NCBI RefSeq assembly: GCF_965638725.1
Contig: NC_134950.1
Coordinates: forward strand, 19,854,932-19,918,931
DNA: 64,000 nt
Source: Aptenodytes patagonicus
Taxonomy: Eukaryota > Chordata > Aves > Sphenisciformes > Spheniscidae
Reading direction: 5' to 3'
In this document: positions 49,601 through 60,383 of the stretch, piece by piece
Position numbering within the stretch: the first letter of the stretch is position 1
Layout of the letters: each line of letters starts with the position of its first letter
The notes under the pieces: model-generated
Databases searched by the model: none
Told to the model about the DNA's origin: nothing
The model's input: the letters and a program-made list of their open reading frames with translations, nothing else
Program-made: the position numbers and the translations under genes

Positions 49601-51090
49601 AGTGTTTCTCACTTTAGGTGGCTAAATGCTTGTATAGCAGAACTTTTTCTAAAAAACATTTCCCCTTTCCCTTCCCTATTCACATGTATCTGTCTAGGAT
49701 TCCACCCCCACCCCCACCCCCCATCTTTTATTGTTTGCTATTTCAACTGGCCTGGGGCATAAGACATTTTTTTAAAAAGTCTGAAATTATTGTCAATCAA
49801 GCTAAAAGCTACTTTCATTTTTAAGTTAGGAGATTTTTGGTTTGTGTGTTGTTTGTCTGTGCAGATGTAATTGTGCTTGAAATAGTCACCATTTAATTTG
49901 CCCCATCTTAAAAATGCATCCACAGAGACTAGAATAAAACTTAAACAAAACTGCTGATTAAAAGGCTTTGATAAGTAACCCTGAGGGTTACCTGCAGAGC
50001 AGGTATAATGTAAGCAATATTATTTCCACCTCCCTGGTAGGGAAAATCCTCATACTATGCACTTAGCTCTGGCAAATGGTTGGTGCTTAATATTTTTACT
50101 TAAAATTGTTGCTTGTAACTGAAGTATGTTTGTATGTTTCTCGCGATTAAATTGTTTACATAATTAATTCTTTTAAAGAGTCTTGATAAGGAGCATTTTT
50201 TTGTATCCACATTGAAGTGATCTTAGTACACTAATAATGGTATCGGTTATCCTGCTTGGACACAACAAATACAATTAAGTTACATTTCTACCTGAGCTAC
50301 TGAGTCTCATGGTCTGTGGTTAGCTCCTCTTTAGTCATGAAAGACGAATCTGGTATAAAGCTCCCACATTTTGCATCTATTCTCTTTATTAGAGGGCAGT
50401 TTCCTAAGCAATCAAGGAGGTTTTAGTATTGGTAGGAACTCGGGTATATGTCCTGAAGTGGAAGATTTCAGCATGATTGATTACCTCCTTCCCCTACTTC
50501 TTTTGAGAGTTCAGTAACTAAGAAATTGGTCATCCTGTTCTTTAGATGGTTGGTGATAAATACCAACTAGTTTTTATTCTGTTCTGTGTGAGAATGTTGA
50601 TGCATAAATAAGTTATGTTGGAGTTGTCAGTGTAACAAAACCATGAGATTTTTATGTTGAGGTGCTGTCACCTTTTAAATTCACTTTTTGAGTATTTAGA
50701 GCACCCAGTGGTTTACGGTGATGTTAACATCCCAACCCCATAAATCCTCAAACCTCATAAGGTTTCAGTAACACCAGCTGGATTGAGCCTAGACTCATTC
50801 AGCCACTGCAGCTTCAATTCCTTGTCATTTATTCTTTCATTTTCATGTGTTAATGTTCTAGCAAATAAAGAATATTCTATTTCTTCTTCTTCTCTGCTGT
50901 TTGGATTAATTGTTTTTATCTTCTTGGGGTTTTTGCTGAATAAGTACTTTTTTGAGAAAAGCTGAAACACATAGTTTCTAGAAATAAAATTTCCAGCTAT
51001 AGGTACCAACTGCTAAATGTCACAAGCCACAAGACATGCAGTCCTTCTGTATAAAATTATTTCATGTTTACAGTGGTGCTTATTAGCCTT

Positions 51091-51688
51091 TGTGCTGGTT
51101 TTGACTGGAATAGAGTTAATTTTCTTCATAGTAGCTAGTACGGGGCTGTGTTTTGGACTTGTGCTAGAAACAGTGTTGATAACACAGGGATGCTTTCGTT
51201 ACTGCTGAGCAGGGCTTACACAGAGTCAAGGCCTTTTCTGCCTCTCACCCCACCCCACCAGCGAGTAGGCTGGGGGTGCACGAGGAGTTGGGAGGGGACA
51301 CAGCTGGGACAGCTGACCCCAACTGGCCAAAGGGATATCCCATGCCATATGACATCATGCTCAGCATATAAAGCTGGGGGAAGAAGGAAGGGGGGACATT
51401 AGGAGTGATGGCGTCTTGTCTTCCCAAGTAACTGTTACGCATGATGGAGCCCTGCTTTCCTAGAGATGAGATGGCTGAACACCTGCCTGCCGATGGGAAG
51501 GAGTGAATGAATTCCTTGGTTTGCTTTGCTTGTGTGCGGGGCTTTTGCTTTACCTATTAAACTGTCTTTATCTCAACCCACGAGTTTTCTCACTTTTACC
51601 CTTCCGATTCTCTCCCCCATCCCACTGTGAGGGGAGTGAGCAAGCGGCTGTGTGGTCCTTAGTTGCCGGCTGGGGTTAAACCACGACA
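51091..51688 (+). mobile_element. solo LTR, same family as 15215-15822
   Basis: It starts TGTGCTGGTTTTGACTGG and ends TAAACCACGACA, with a perfect 5-bp target duplication GCCTT (51086-51090 and 51689-51693). It carries the shared ATTAAACTGTCTTTATCTCA segment near the 3' part. There is no internal sequence. With the minus-oriented copies at 37709 and 58609, it forms inverted LTR pairs on either side of NUDCD1 exons 3 and 4. Confidence 0.92.
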
Positions 51689-52457
51689 GCCTTTCAATAT
51701 TTCAGTAATATTTATGTACTCTGCCTACCTAGTCCCATCCAAATATGGATGGACTTTTCCAAACCATATACATAAAAATTCAAAAACTTCTAACCTTAGC
51801 TCCTCCTAAACATGAATATTATACTCCTTCATTGAGTTATAGGTTTTTGTTTCTTACTCCGCTTCATAAAGCTTTATAGAGAAGGAGAATTGAATCTCTT
51901 TGTAGAGATAGTAGCCAAATAAAGAGAGCCCCCCTCCCCTCAGTACTGGTTGATTAAATACCGGCAGCAATGCACTGGACCTTTTTATCTTCTTATTTGC
52001 ATATGTCAAGGTCTACAAAGATTTTCAGGACGTTGTGGTGTCTAGAGAGGGCCTTGGTGAAATGCCTACATTTTCATCTTGAGTGTAAGACTGTTTTCCC
52101 CAGTTGATATGCTGTGTTGGTGGATCCTGTTCCATTCATCAGTTGTTGTACCTCTACTTATTGTAGTAGTAAACAGCCATAATGCAGACGGTTTTGTGGA
52201 TCTTTGTGTAATGGGCCCTTATAATGATTTTATACTATAAACAATAATAAATAAAAGTATTTCAGAACAGTGGCTTGATAGCCAAGGAAGGAGGAACTGG
52301 AAATGTATTAAATTCATGGATTCATATTGGCAGAGAGGTTTGTGGGAAGCAAACTTTAACTGATTTGACATTCACTGAAGCCTTTCACTGCTTTCTGAGA
52401 AAGAGCAAGACTTCCAGTTTTAACTGACTGACTTTTTACTACAATTTTGTTTTCTAG

Positions 52458-52641
52458 ATTGTGTTTAATGAAGAACTAGGAAGTCCATTTATTATAGCAC
52501 ACAGTGTTTCATTTGTAAAATCTGATATGCATTCAGTAGCTGTGCTGCTGCTTAGGGTAGAAAAAGATGAATTGGACGCAAAAGGAAGTGGATTTCATAT
52601 TACCTTGGAATGGGTTACGATTGCAGCGATAAGCAAAGAGG
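52458..52641 (+). CDS. NUDCD1: NUDCD1 exon 4
   Basis: This 184-nt exon follows GTTTTCTAG and encodes IVFNEELGSPFIIAHSVSF, VKSDMHSVAVLLLRVEKDEL, DAKGSGFHITLEWVTIAAIS and KE, then one base of the next codon before GTAAGT. It matches human IMFNEELGDPFIIIHSIS and LDMKGSGF..LEWVTI. It is the last NUDCD1 exon in the window. The next exon was sought up to 64000 and not seen. Confidence 0.97.
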
Positions 52642-52854
52642 GTAAGTGTTTTACATTTATATTACTGGTGAGTAATGTTTAAAAAAAAAAAAATTATGCT
52701 TTTATTCTTTTGTCTTAGAAGTTGATTGTTCCTCAGGTCCTGATATTTCCTTTCCCCAAAACTTCAGCTTGGACTTTACATAGGTAGTTTTTTCTTACAT
52801 TTTGAGATCAAGTTATCGGTTGTAGACTTAAATTCTGACAAACATTTGGAAGAC

Positions 52855-54663
52855 AGGAAGAAGTGGCGGGGCTCATTGAGAGGGCTTTAAACTAGGTTCG
52901 AAGGGGGAAGGGGATAAAACCAGGCTCACTAGAGATGAGCCTAGGGGTGGCGTGCCGATGCCGGGGGTGAAATCGATAGCCCAATTGAAGTGCATCTACA
53001 CCAATGCACGCAGCATGGGTGGCAAACAGGAGGAGCTGGAAGCCATTGTGCAGCGGGAGAGATATGACTTAGTCGCCATCACAGAAACGTGGTGGGGTGT
53101 CTCTCATGATTGGAGTGCTGCAGTGGATGGCTATAGACTCTTCAGAAGGGACAGGCGAGGAAGGAGAGGCGGTGGGGTGGCCCTGTATGTTAGGGAGTGT
53201 TTCGATTGTCTAGAGCTCAACGATTGTGATGATGATACGGTTGAGTGTTTATGGGTAAGGATGAGGGGGAAGGCCAGCGAGGCAGATATCCTGCTGGGAG
53301 TCTGTTGTAGACCACCCAACCAGGATGAAGGGGTGGATGAAGCATTCAAGCGGCTGGCAGAAGTCTCTCAATCGCTAGCCCTTGTTCTCGTGGGGGACTT
53401 CAACTTCCCGGACATCTGCTGGAAATACAACACGGCAGAGAGGAAGCAGCCTAGGAGGTTCCTGGAGTGTGTGGAAGACAACTTCCTGACACAGCTGGTA
53501 AGTGAGCCTACCAGGGGAGGTGCCTCACTTGACCTGCTGTTTACTAACAGAGAAGGACTGGTGGGAGATGTGGTGGTCGGAGGCCATCTTGGGCTTAGCG
53601 ACCATGAAATGGTAGAATTCTCGCTTCTTGGTGAAGTAAGGAGGGGGGACAGCAAAACCACAACCATGGACTTCCGGAGGGCGGACTTTGGCCTGTTCAG
53701 GACGTTGGTTGAGAGACTCCCTTGGGAGACGGTCCTGAAGGGCAAAGGGGTCCAGGAAGGCTGGACGATCTTCAAGAAGGAAGTCTTAAAGGCGCAGGAG
53801 CAGGCTGTCCCTGTATGCCGTAAGAAGAACAGGCGGGGAAGACGACCGGCCTGGCTGAACGAGGAGCTCTTGCTGGGACTCAGGAAAAAAAGGAGAGTTT
53901 ACCACTTCTGGAAGAAGGGGCAGGCGACTCAAGAAGAGCACAGGGATCTCGTTAGGTTGTGCAGAGAAGAAATGAGAAAGGCAAAAGCCCAGCTAGAACG
54001 CAATCTGGCCACTGTCGTTAGAGACAACAAAAAAAGTTTTTACAAATATATTAATGACAAGAAGAGAGCCAAGGAGAATCTCCATCCTTTATTGGATGTG
54101 GAGGGGAACATTGTCACCGAGGATGAGGAAAAGGCTGAGGTACGCAATGCCTTCTTTGGCATTAAGTCAGACGAGTTATCCTCAGGGTACTCGGCCCCCC
54201 GAGCTGGAAGACAGGGACGGCGAGCAGGATGAACCCCCCATAATCCAAGAGGAAGCAGTCAACGACCTGCTACGCCACCTGGACGCTCACAAGTCTATGG
54301 GGCCGGATGGGATCCACGCGAGAGTGCTGAGGGAGCTGGCGGAGGTGCTCGCCAAGCCACTCTCCATCATTTATCAGCAGTCCTGGTTAACGGGGGAGGT
54401 CCCGGATGACTGGAGGCTTGCCAATGTGACGCCCATCCACAAGAAGGGCCGGAAGGAGGATGCGGGGAACTACAGGCCTGTCAGCCTGACCTCGGTGCTG
54501 GGGAAGATTCTGGAGCGGTTCATCTTGAGGGCGCTCACAAGGCATGTGCAGGACAACCAGGGGATCAGGCCCAGCCAGCACAGATTCATGAGAGGCAGGT
54601 CCTGCTTGACCAACCTGATCTCCTTCTATGACCAGGTGACCCGCCTAGTGGATGAGGGAAAGG
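52855..54663 (+). mobile_element. CR1 LINE, ORF2 5' half, interrupted at 54663
   Basis: The CR1 is on the plus strand, starting within a few bases of 52855 in the sequence ahead of ORF2 (GGGCTTTAAACTAGG). It contains the endonuclease and the first part of RT, up to [13 protein letters not shown]. The expected continuation ([13 protein letters not shown]) is missing: after AAAGG at 54663 the sequence jumps directly into the inverted-repeat arm (ACATCGCAGG). CR1 resumes 5.7 kb later, at 60384. The last 238 bp (54426-54663) correspond to 60384-60621, so that stretch is present twice. Confidence 0.95.
52952..54232 (+). pseudogene. CR1 ORF2 endonuclease domain frame
   Basis: This 426-codon frame encodes an APE-type endonuclease: YTNARSMGGKQEELE (N-terminal Asn), VAITETWWG (catalytic Glu), LVGDFNFPDICWK (Asp/Asn), SLDLLFTN, and LGLSDHEMVEF (the SDH motif). 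It then enters the linker before RT, with NARRPAW-like RRGRRPAWLNEELL. A frameshift near 54180 moves the RT part into another frame (54054-54660), and RT is then cut off by the passenger. All endonuclease signature motifs look present, so the element is fairly young, but ORF2 as a whole is not functional. Confidence 0.85.
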
Positions 54664-55243
54664 ACATCGCAGGAGCCAGGATCAGGGATCTGCTGCAGTA
54701 TACAGATACTCCTTCTGAGGGCCTGTGCTGTACTGTTTTAAATCTACCTTCGTGCCAGTTTGAGCATACTCGCTGTATGTCATTGTCTCTACACTGTTAA
54801 ATAATGGTGGATGTCAGAAAGAAGAAAATTATTTCTTCCACTTAAAAGTCCATCTTGTTTTTTTAAAACGTTTATTTGCATTGAGTATGTTAATTCAATG
54901 TTTGATTGCCACTTCATTTGCAATGAGTATGTTCTGTTTGAATTGCATATACGTATATTTATTCTGAGCTCTTCATTCTCAGCTTGATTTACCCAGTGCT
55001 AGTAACTGATGGAGTACAGAACGTTTCTTCACACAATCTACCAGAATACACCCAACTGAGTGTATGTTTAATATATGGCGAGGCTGTAAAATATCCTCCG
55101 TGTTCTTCCTCTTTTGTTCTTAGAGGTCTTTGCTGATGTTCTTCGATATTTTGCATGTGACTTTAAAAGTCTTTGCTTGATGAATGGCTGCAGTGTGTCA
55201 TGGGCACACAGTATCTTGCTCCAGAGCTTCCACTTGATTTCCT

Positions 55244-55603
55244 TCACTGTGGTGGGAGAGGGCCAGACTTAAGGTATTCATACATCAAACTGTGGAAGGC
55301 TTGTTGTCTGATGAGTAAACGTTTGAGATTCCATCTAGAACACGACAGTTGAAGTGCAGTTGCTCTAAGTGCGGTGTAGTTCTCCTCTGTAGGCAGCTCA
55401 TGCTTGGCACAGAATAAAGACTGAACGCCGTATGAATTTTCAGAAAGTTGTGCTGACCAATCTGGAGTTAAAGGCTTGACAAACAGCTCTTTCACATGCT
55501 TCCAAAAATAAGTTGTAAAGTTCTGCCCAGACTGGCTTAAAATGCAAGAGCATTCAGAGACCCAGAAGGAAGCGGGGAGAGTGACTGCCTCCCAGACACA
55601 CAC
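55244..55603 (-). other. 119-codon open frame, copy of 18838-19197
   Basis: It encodes the same predicted protein as the left-arm frame, without any amino acid change. It lies on the antisense strand of NUDCD1 intron 4. There is no family match and no expression signal; it is probably non-coding. Confidence 0.15.
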
Positions 55604-58600
55604 CAGCGGCTCCCGTCTCAGGGTACCGCAGGCTGCTCTCTGATGTAAGCAGCCCCACGCCGCATGTTCCCGCAGTGAGTTCTGTTAATCACACCAGTGC
55701 AGCCTCCATTCAGTAGCTAGGCAAAAAGCATGTTTGACAACACGTGCAGATCCCAGTGACGCTGGAGCGGACGGATCAGAGGTATCTTGATGGATCTTCT
55801 AAGAACGAAGCTAGATTTGGGGTGATACCAGCAATGGGAGATGGTTTCTTGAGGAATAAACAGGTGCCCTTAGCGGCCTCATATTTTTGTTTTAACCGCA
55901 GGTTTTATTCTCAGATGCACAGGGTGGCCTCGTCTTGCAAACTGTTCTCTGCACAATCTCAGTTTCTACTCATTTGGTTGAGTACCGAAAACGATCGTTA
56001 ACATTCAGGATTCAGCCAGAACGTTATTGTCCTGTTGAGGTTTTTTCACACATTGAAAAATAAGACGATCTGTGCTGCTAAAGGTCCCATACCTATAGCA
56101 CATACAGACAGACAGATGCATTAACTACTTTTTCTTCAAAATGTCAGCATTTTCAATGTCATGAAATGCATCTGTTCCTTACAAAGGCAGACAGCGCCCA
56201 GAACTAGATAGCCAAGAAATGACAATTTAGGATTGATGTGAATTACCTCAGCTGTGGGCATATACTTCTTTTAGATGGCAGCCCTATACATACACTCTAG
56301 TAGCTGATTCGGCTTGGTCTTTTTGTAGGCAAGCCTGTAAAAAATAAAATCAGTTTGTATATTGACATTGAAATAATGGGTCAGATAACAGCTAGAGCAA
56401 ATTGGTATAGCCCTGGATGCGCACTAATCCAAATTCTATGTGACAGTGAATTGAATAGTCCTACTGCTGTCAATGAAAGCCCAATAGAAAAAAGTTAGCT
56501 TAGCCTCTCCCTTAGTCAGGCCCTGAGGGGTCCGAAATACACGATGACCTGAAACTGGTTAGATTCTAATTTGTTTGATAATTATTTCCCCGTGAATACT
56601 TCTCCACGTTGACACAGTCCAGTCAAAAAATGTTATAAAACAGTAACATCAGCAAGGAATTCTGCTGAGATTTGGACTCACATCTTAGATAGGACCTTAT
56701 CATTTTGCCACCGCAGGTTTTTCAATTGTTTTTTTTTCCTATTCTTTTTTTCCCATTATTCTTCATTCTTGTTTACTGCCATAATGTTTCAATACGGACC
56801 TTTATCACTTGGAGAACAAGTATGTCTGAAGTCTGTTTAAATCCAGTAAGAGTCCATCAGTGCTATTAAAAAATTATTGCTGCTTCTCAGTTCTTCTCTC
56901 CAGAGGATCCTTTGGGGTGACAGCTCTGCACTAGCCCATGTCCTTATCTCTTCTTTCACATAATGGAATTGTAGTGATTGTGGCACTTTGGCTTTAACTT
57001 AGTGATTGAGTTTTCACTGGAGCAATGAAAAATACCCAATGCTTTTACCTGCTGGCTTTCTTTAAGTTTCTAAATATTTGCAATTGACATCAGAATTGTG
57101 TTCTACTTGGCCTGTTTTTCTCAGCTACTCAGTTTCTAAAGGAAACAGCTGTGGCTGCAGAGCCAAATTTGTAATGGCTGGAGCCCAAAAGGAGGAAAAG
57201 TAAGTTCCTTTCCTCATAAATAATTTATACTTCATCACTTTAGTGTAATGAATAGCTTAATCAGCATCCTGCTTGGAATGAGAAAAGGCCTAATCTCACT
57301 TTAGTGTATTTCACATTTACCATGGTGCTTTCCACCTGAACAGTATTATTCTTAAAAATGTTCTTTATGCTTACCTTGTAACTATTGAAGTGATTTAGTA
57401 GTAGATCATAAAAAATACCCCTCTAAGAAATCCCTGCTGATTTCTGTTTGTTGGAGTTACTAGGAAAGAGGTTATCCATTCTTTCAATCATTGATCCCGA
57501 GGTAAAGTATCACGTTGCTGCTGATAAAATCTGTGGCTGGCAGCCTGTGGGTGAATACTGACAAGGGCAGAGCAACCTGGCCTCTTCTGTTGGCCGGCTC
57601 CCTTCAACTGTCTGTGTACAAAGTCAGCGCAGTGTTGAGCTTTTACATCTACTGCAGAGGGCAGAAGCAACGCTTAATTCCCTGGAAAGCAATGACACTG
57701 GAAATCATGGTGAAAAACTCATCATCTGCTTCCATGGGATCTGACTACAAATGAACAGAGATGAGCGTTAACACTGGCCTTAGCTTTGTATGCTGCATTG
57801 GTGAGATTGACACTCATGATGTACGACTCGCAATTTTGAAAGGAAGAAGGAAAAAACGGAGTGCTGGAAGAGAAAAAGGAATTATCGAGGGCTAACACTG
57901 CTAGTTAAGCTTTAAAAATCTCCCCGTGTTAGTTCATTGAAAAGAAAGCTGATAGAAAATATGGTTGTGATGTGTCGGAACCTCCTCAGGGAGAAAACAG
58001 GAAAAAGGACGCTTTAATCTGACAGAGAAAGGTATAAAGAGTAGATGGAAATAGAAGTCAGACAAATTCAAATTTAAACCAAGATGGCATTTGTAAAAGT
58101 ACAGTTGCTTAATCACTGGAACAAACCATGAAGAAATATGGTGGATCCTTCATTTTTCAGTGCTTTCCTGAGTACAAGATGCCTTTCTGGAAGAGCTGCT
58201 TTAGTTCAGAGTTACTCAAACTTTCTGGAAATGCAGTACTCGCCTATGAGCGTTCCCCAGAGCTGGCAGCAGCAGCTCAGTTTCTTCCAGCTGAGAAAGG
58301 AAAACCAGAATAAATATTCGTGTTTATACTTCTGCTCCCTTGCAAAAGAAAGAGAGGCATCCCCAAAAATGTAAGGTCCAGAGCAGTTCACTGCTCTGTA
58401 TAAATGTCCTCTGCTTTTTAACTCCTCTGTTCTGGAAAAGCTGAGCTGCATCTTAAATGCTATTTTCTAACACTTTCCAAGGTGAACCTTGTAATGAAGT
58501 TTCCATAAAGAGAAATGCTGCTTTAGTTGAACAGAAGCAGAAGTTGTTAGCCCCAGTACAGGTGTAACTGGGTGGAATGCAACGCCCTCAGAATCTACAA

Positions 58601-58608
58601 TGGAAGTG

Positions 58609-59199
58609 TGTCGTGGTTTAACCCCAGTCGGCAACTGAGCACCATGCAGCTGCTCGCTTGGCCCTCCCCCCCCGCGGTGGGATGGGGGAGAGAATCGGAC
58701 GAGCAAAAGTGAGAAAACTCATGGGTCGAGATAAGAACCGTTTAATACTTGAAATAATAACATAATAATAATAATAATAGTAATGGAAAGTAAAACAACG
58801 AGAGAGAGATAAAACCAAAAACCCAGGGAAAGGGGGAAAAAAAAGTGATGCAACCGCTCACCACCCGCTGACTGATGCCCAGTCAGTCCCCAAGCAGCAG
58901 TCACTGTCCCCCGGCCAACCCCCCCCAGTTCATATACTGAGCATGATGTCACATGGTATGGAATATCCCTTTGGCCAGTTGGGGTCAGCTGTCCTGGCTG
59001 TGCCCCCTCCCAGCTTCTTGTGCGCCTCGTCGCTGGCAGAGCATGGGAAGCTGAAAAGTCCTTGACTTAGTATAAACACTGCTTAGCAACAACTGAAACA
59101 TGGGTGTGTTATCACATTGTTCTCATGCTAAATCCAAAGCACAGCACTGTACCAGCTACTCGGAAGAAAATTAACTCTACCCCAGCCGAAACCAGGACA
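58609..59199 (-). mobile_element. solo LTR, duplicated copy of 15215-15822
   Basis: On the plus strand it starts TGTCGTGGTTTAACCCC and ends AACCAGGACA. It carries the same target duplication as the left copy (AAGTG at 58604-58608 and 59200-59204), showing that the LTR inserted before the segment was duplicated. The AAT microsatellite is shorter than in the left arm. Confidence 0.93.
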
Positions 59200-60383
59200 A
59201 AGTGGCAGTAGCAGTTAAGCATTACAAAATCTTTTTTTGTAACTTGAATTGAAAAACGCTCTTATTTAGCTAATCTGTTAACTTTTTCATGCGCATTTCA
59301 TTCTGAGATAAGTTTCTGCCCAAATCCTGGATCAGTTTGCTAATATTTGAGTAGTTCAGATTACATTTCAAAATACCTGTTGACATATTTTTTGCAAGGA
59401 GATGTTTCATCAAATAGCCAGTGGATGGAAGAAGACTGTTCTTCCTCTGTTGAACAAAGATCAGAAAGAGCCTTATCTATGCCTGTTTTCTGCCTACTGA
59501 CTGCTGCAATGATAAAGATGATTTAAAATGCTTCCTCACTATCGTGAGGTAAACAGGAAAACTTGATAAAGAATGAAAAAATGTACTTATTTCACTTCCT
59601 TATTTTCCTTCTTTGATTGCTCTCTCCTCTAGACTATATATTTGAGGTTACGCAGTTATATTCAAAACCAGCTGTTGGTTCCCCCCACCCCCACCCCCCC
59701 CATCAAAACTGGGATCTAGACGTCCCAATCCAAATTTTACTGAGGCAGTAAAGTTTCTCTGAAGCTGGCATTGATTTTCGTCAGATCTTGGGAGCTCAAC
59801 ACTTCCAACAGCCACTTGGGCTTGGCACATAGGTGCTCAGATAAGAACTTGAGTTTTGAAGTTTTTGAGCTATAACATAGGTCTTTTTGGCTGAATTGAT
59901 TTGTTTTAAAATGGGAAAAGGAGGATTCATGATTAATTTAAGGGTTTTTCTTCTGTTGAGTTCTTTTCCTAACTTTAGAGCAATTCTGGAAATGAGATTA
60001 TTAGATCTGGCAAAGGGCATGAAAAAAAGAAAGGAAACTCACATTTTACCAACAAGTAGAAATTCTTCTAACAAATGCCGAAGTATGAAGAAACAAAGAA
60101 CAATTTCATGATTCTCCCCCCTCAAAAAAACCCACCAAGCCCTAGAAAGAAAATCCTTTGCTTTCCTAAATGCTTTCCCCAACAAAACTTCATCACCTTG
60201 TCTTTCCGTGCTATGCGCTCTCTCTCCTATTTTCCTAAATGCAAATCATACGCATGCAGACATGCACACACAAGCATATCCATGTAGATAACTATTTCTA
60301 TAAAGCAACATGCTAGATACTCAAGTATTTAGAGGACTTGAATTCAAATGCTAACACTATGCCAAGGATCCATCTTCTAACTT

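Larger units (their letters stand above)
47733..52457 (+). other. NUDCD1: NUDCD1 intron 3
   Basis: This 4.7 kb intron holds a CR1 (48003-49563, minus) and a solo LTR (51091-51688, plus). Between and after them is AT-rich sequence with no other recognisable feature. Confidence 0.8.
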
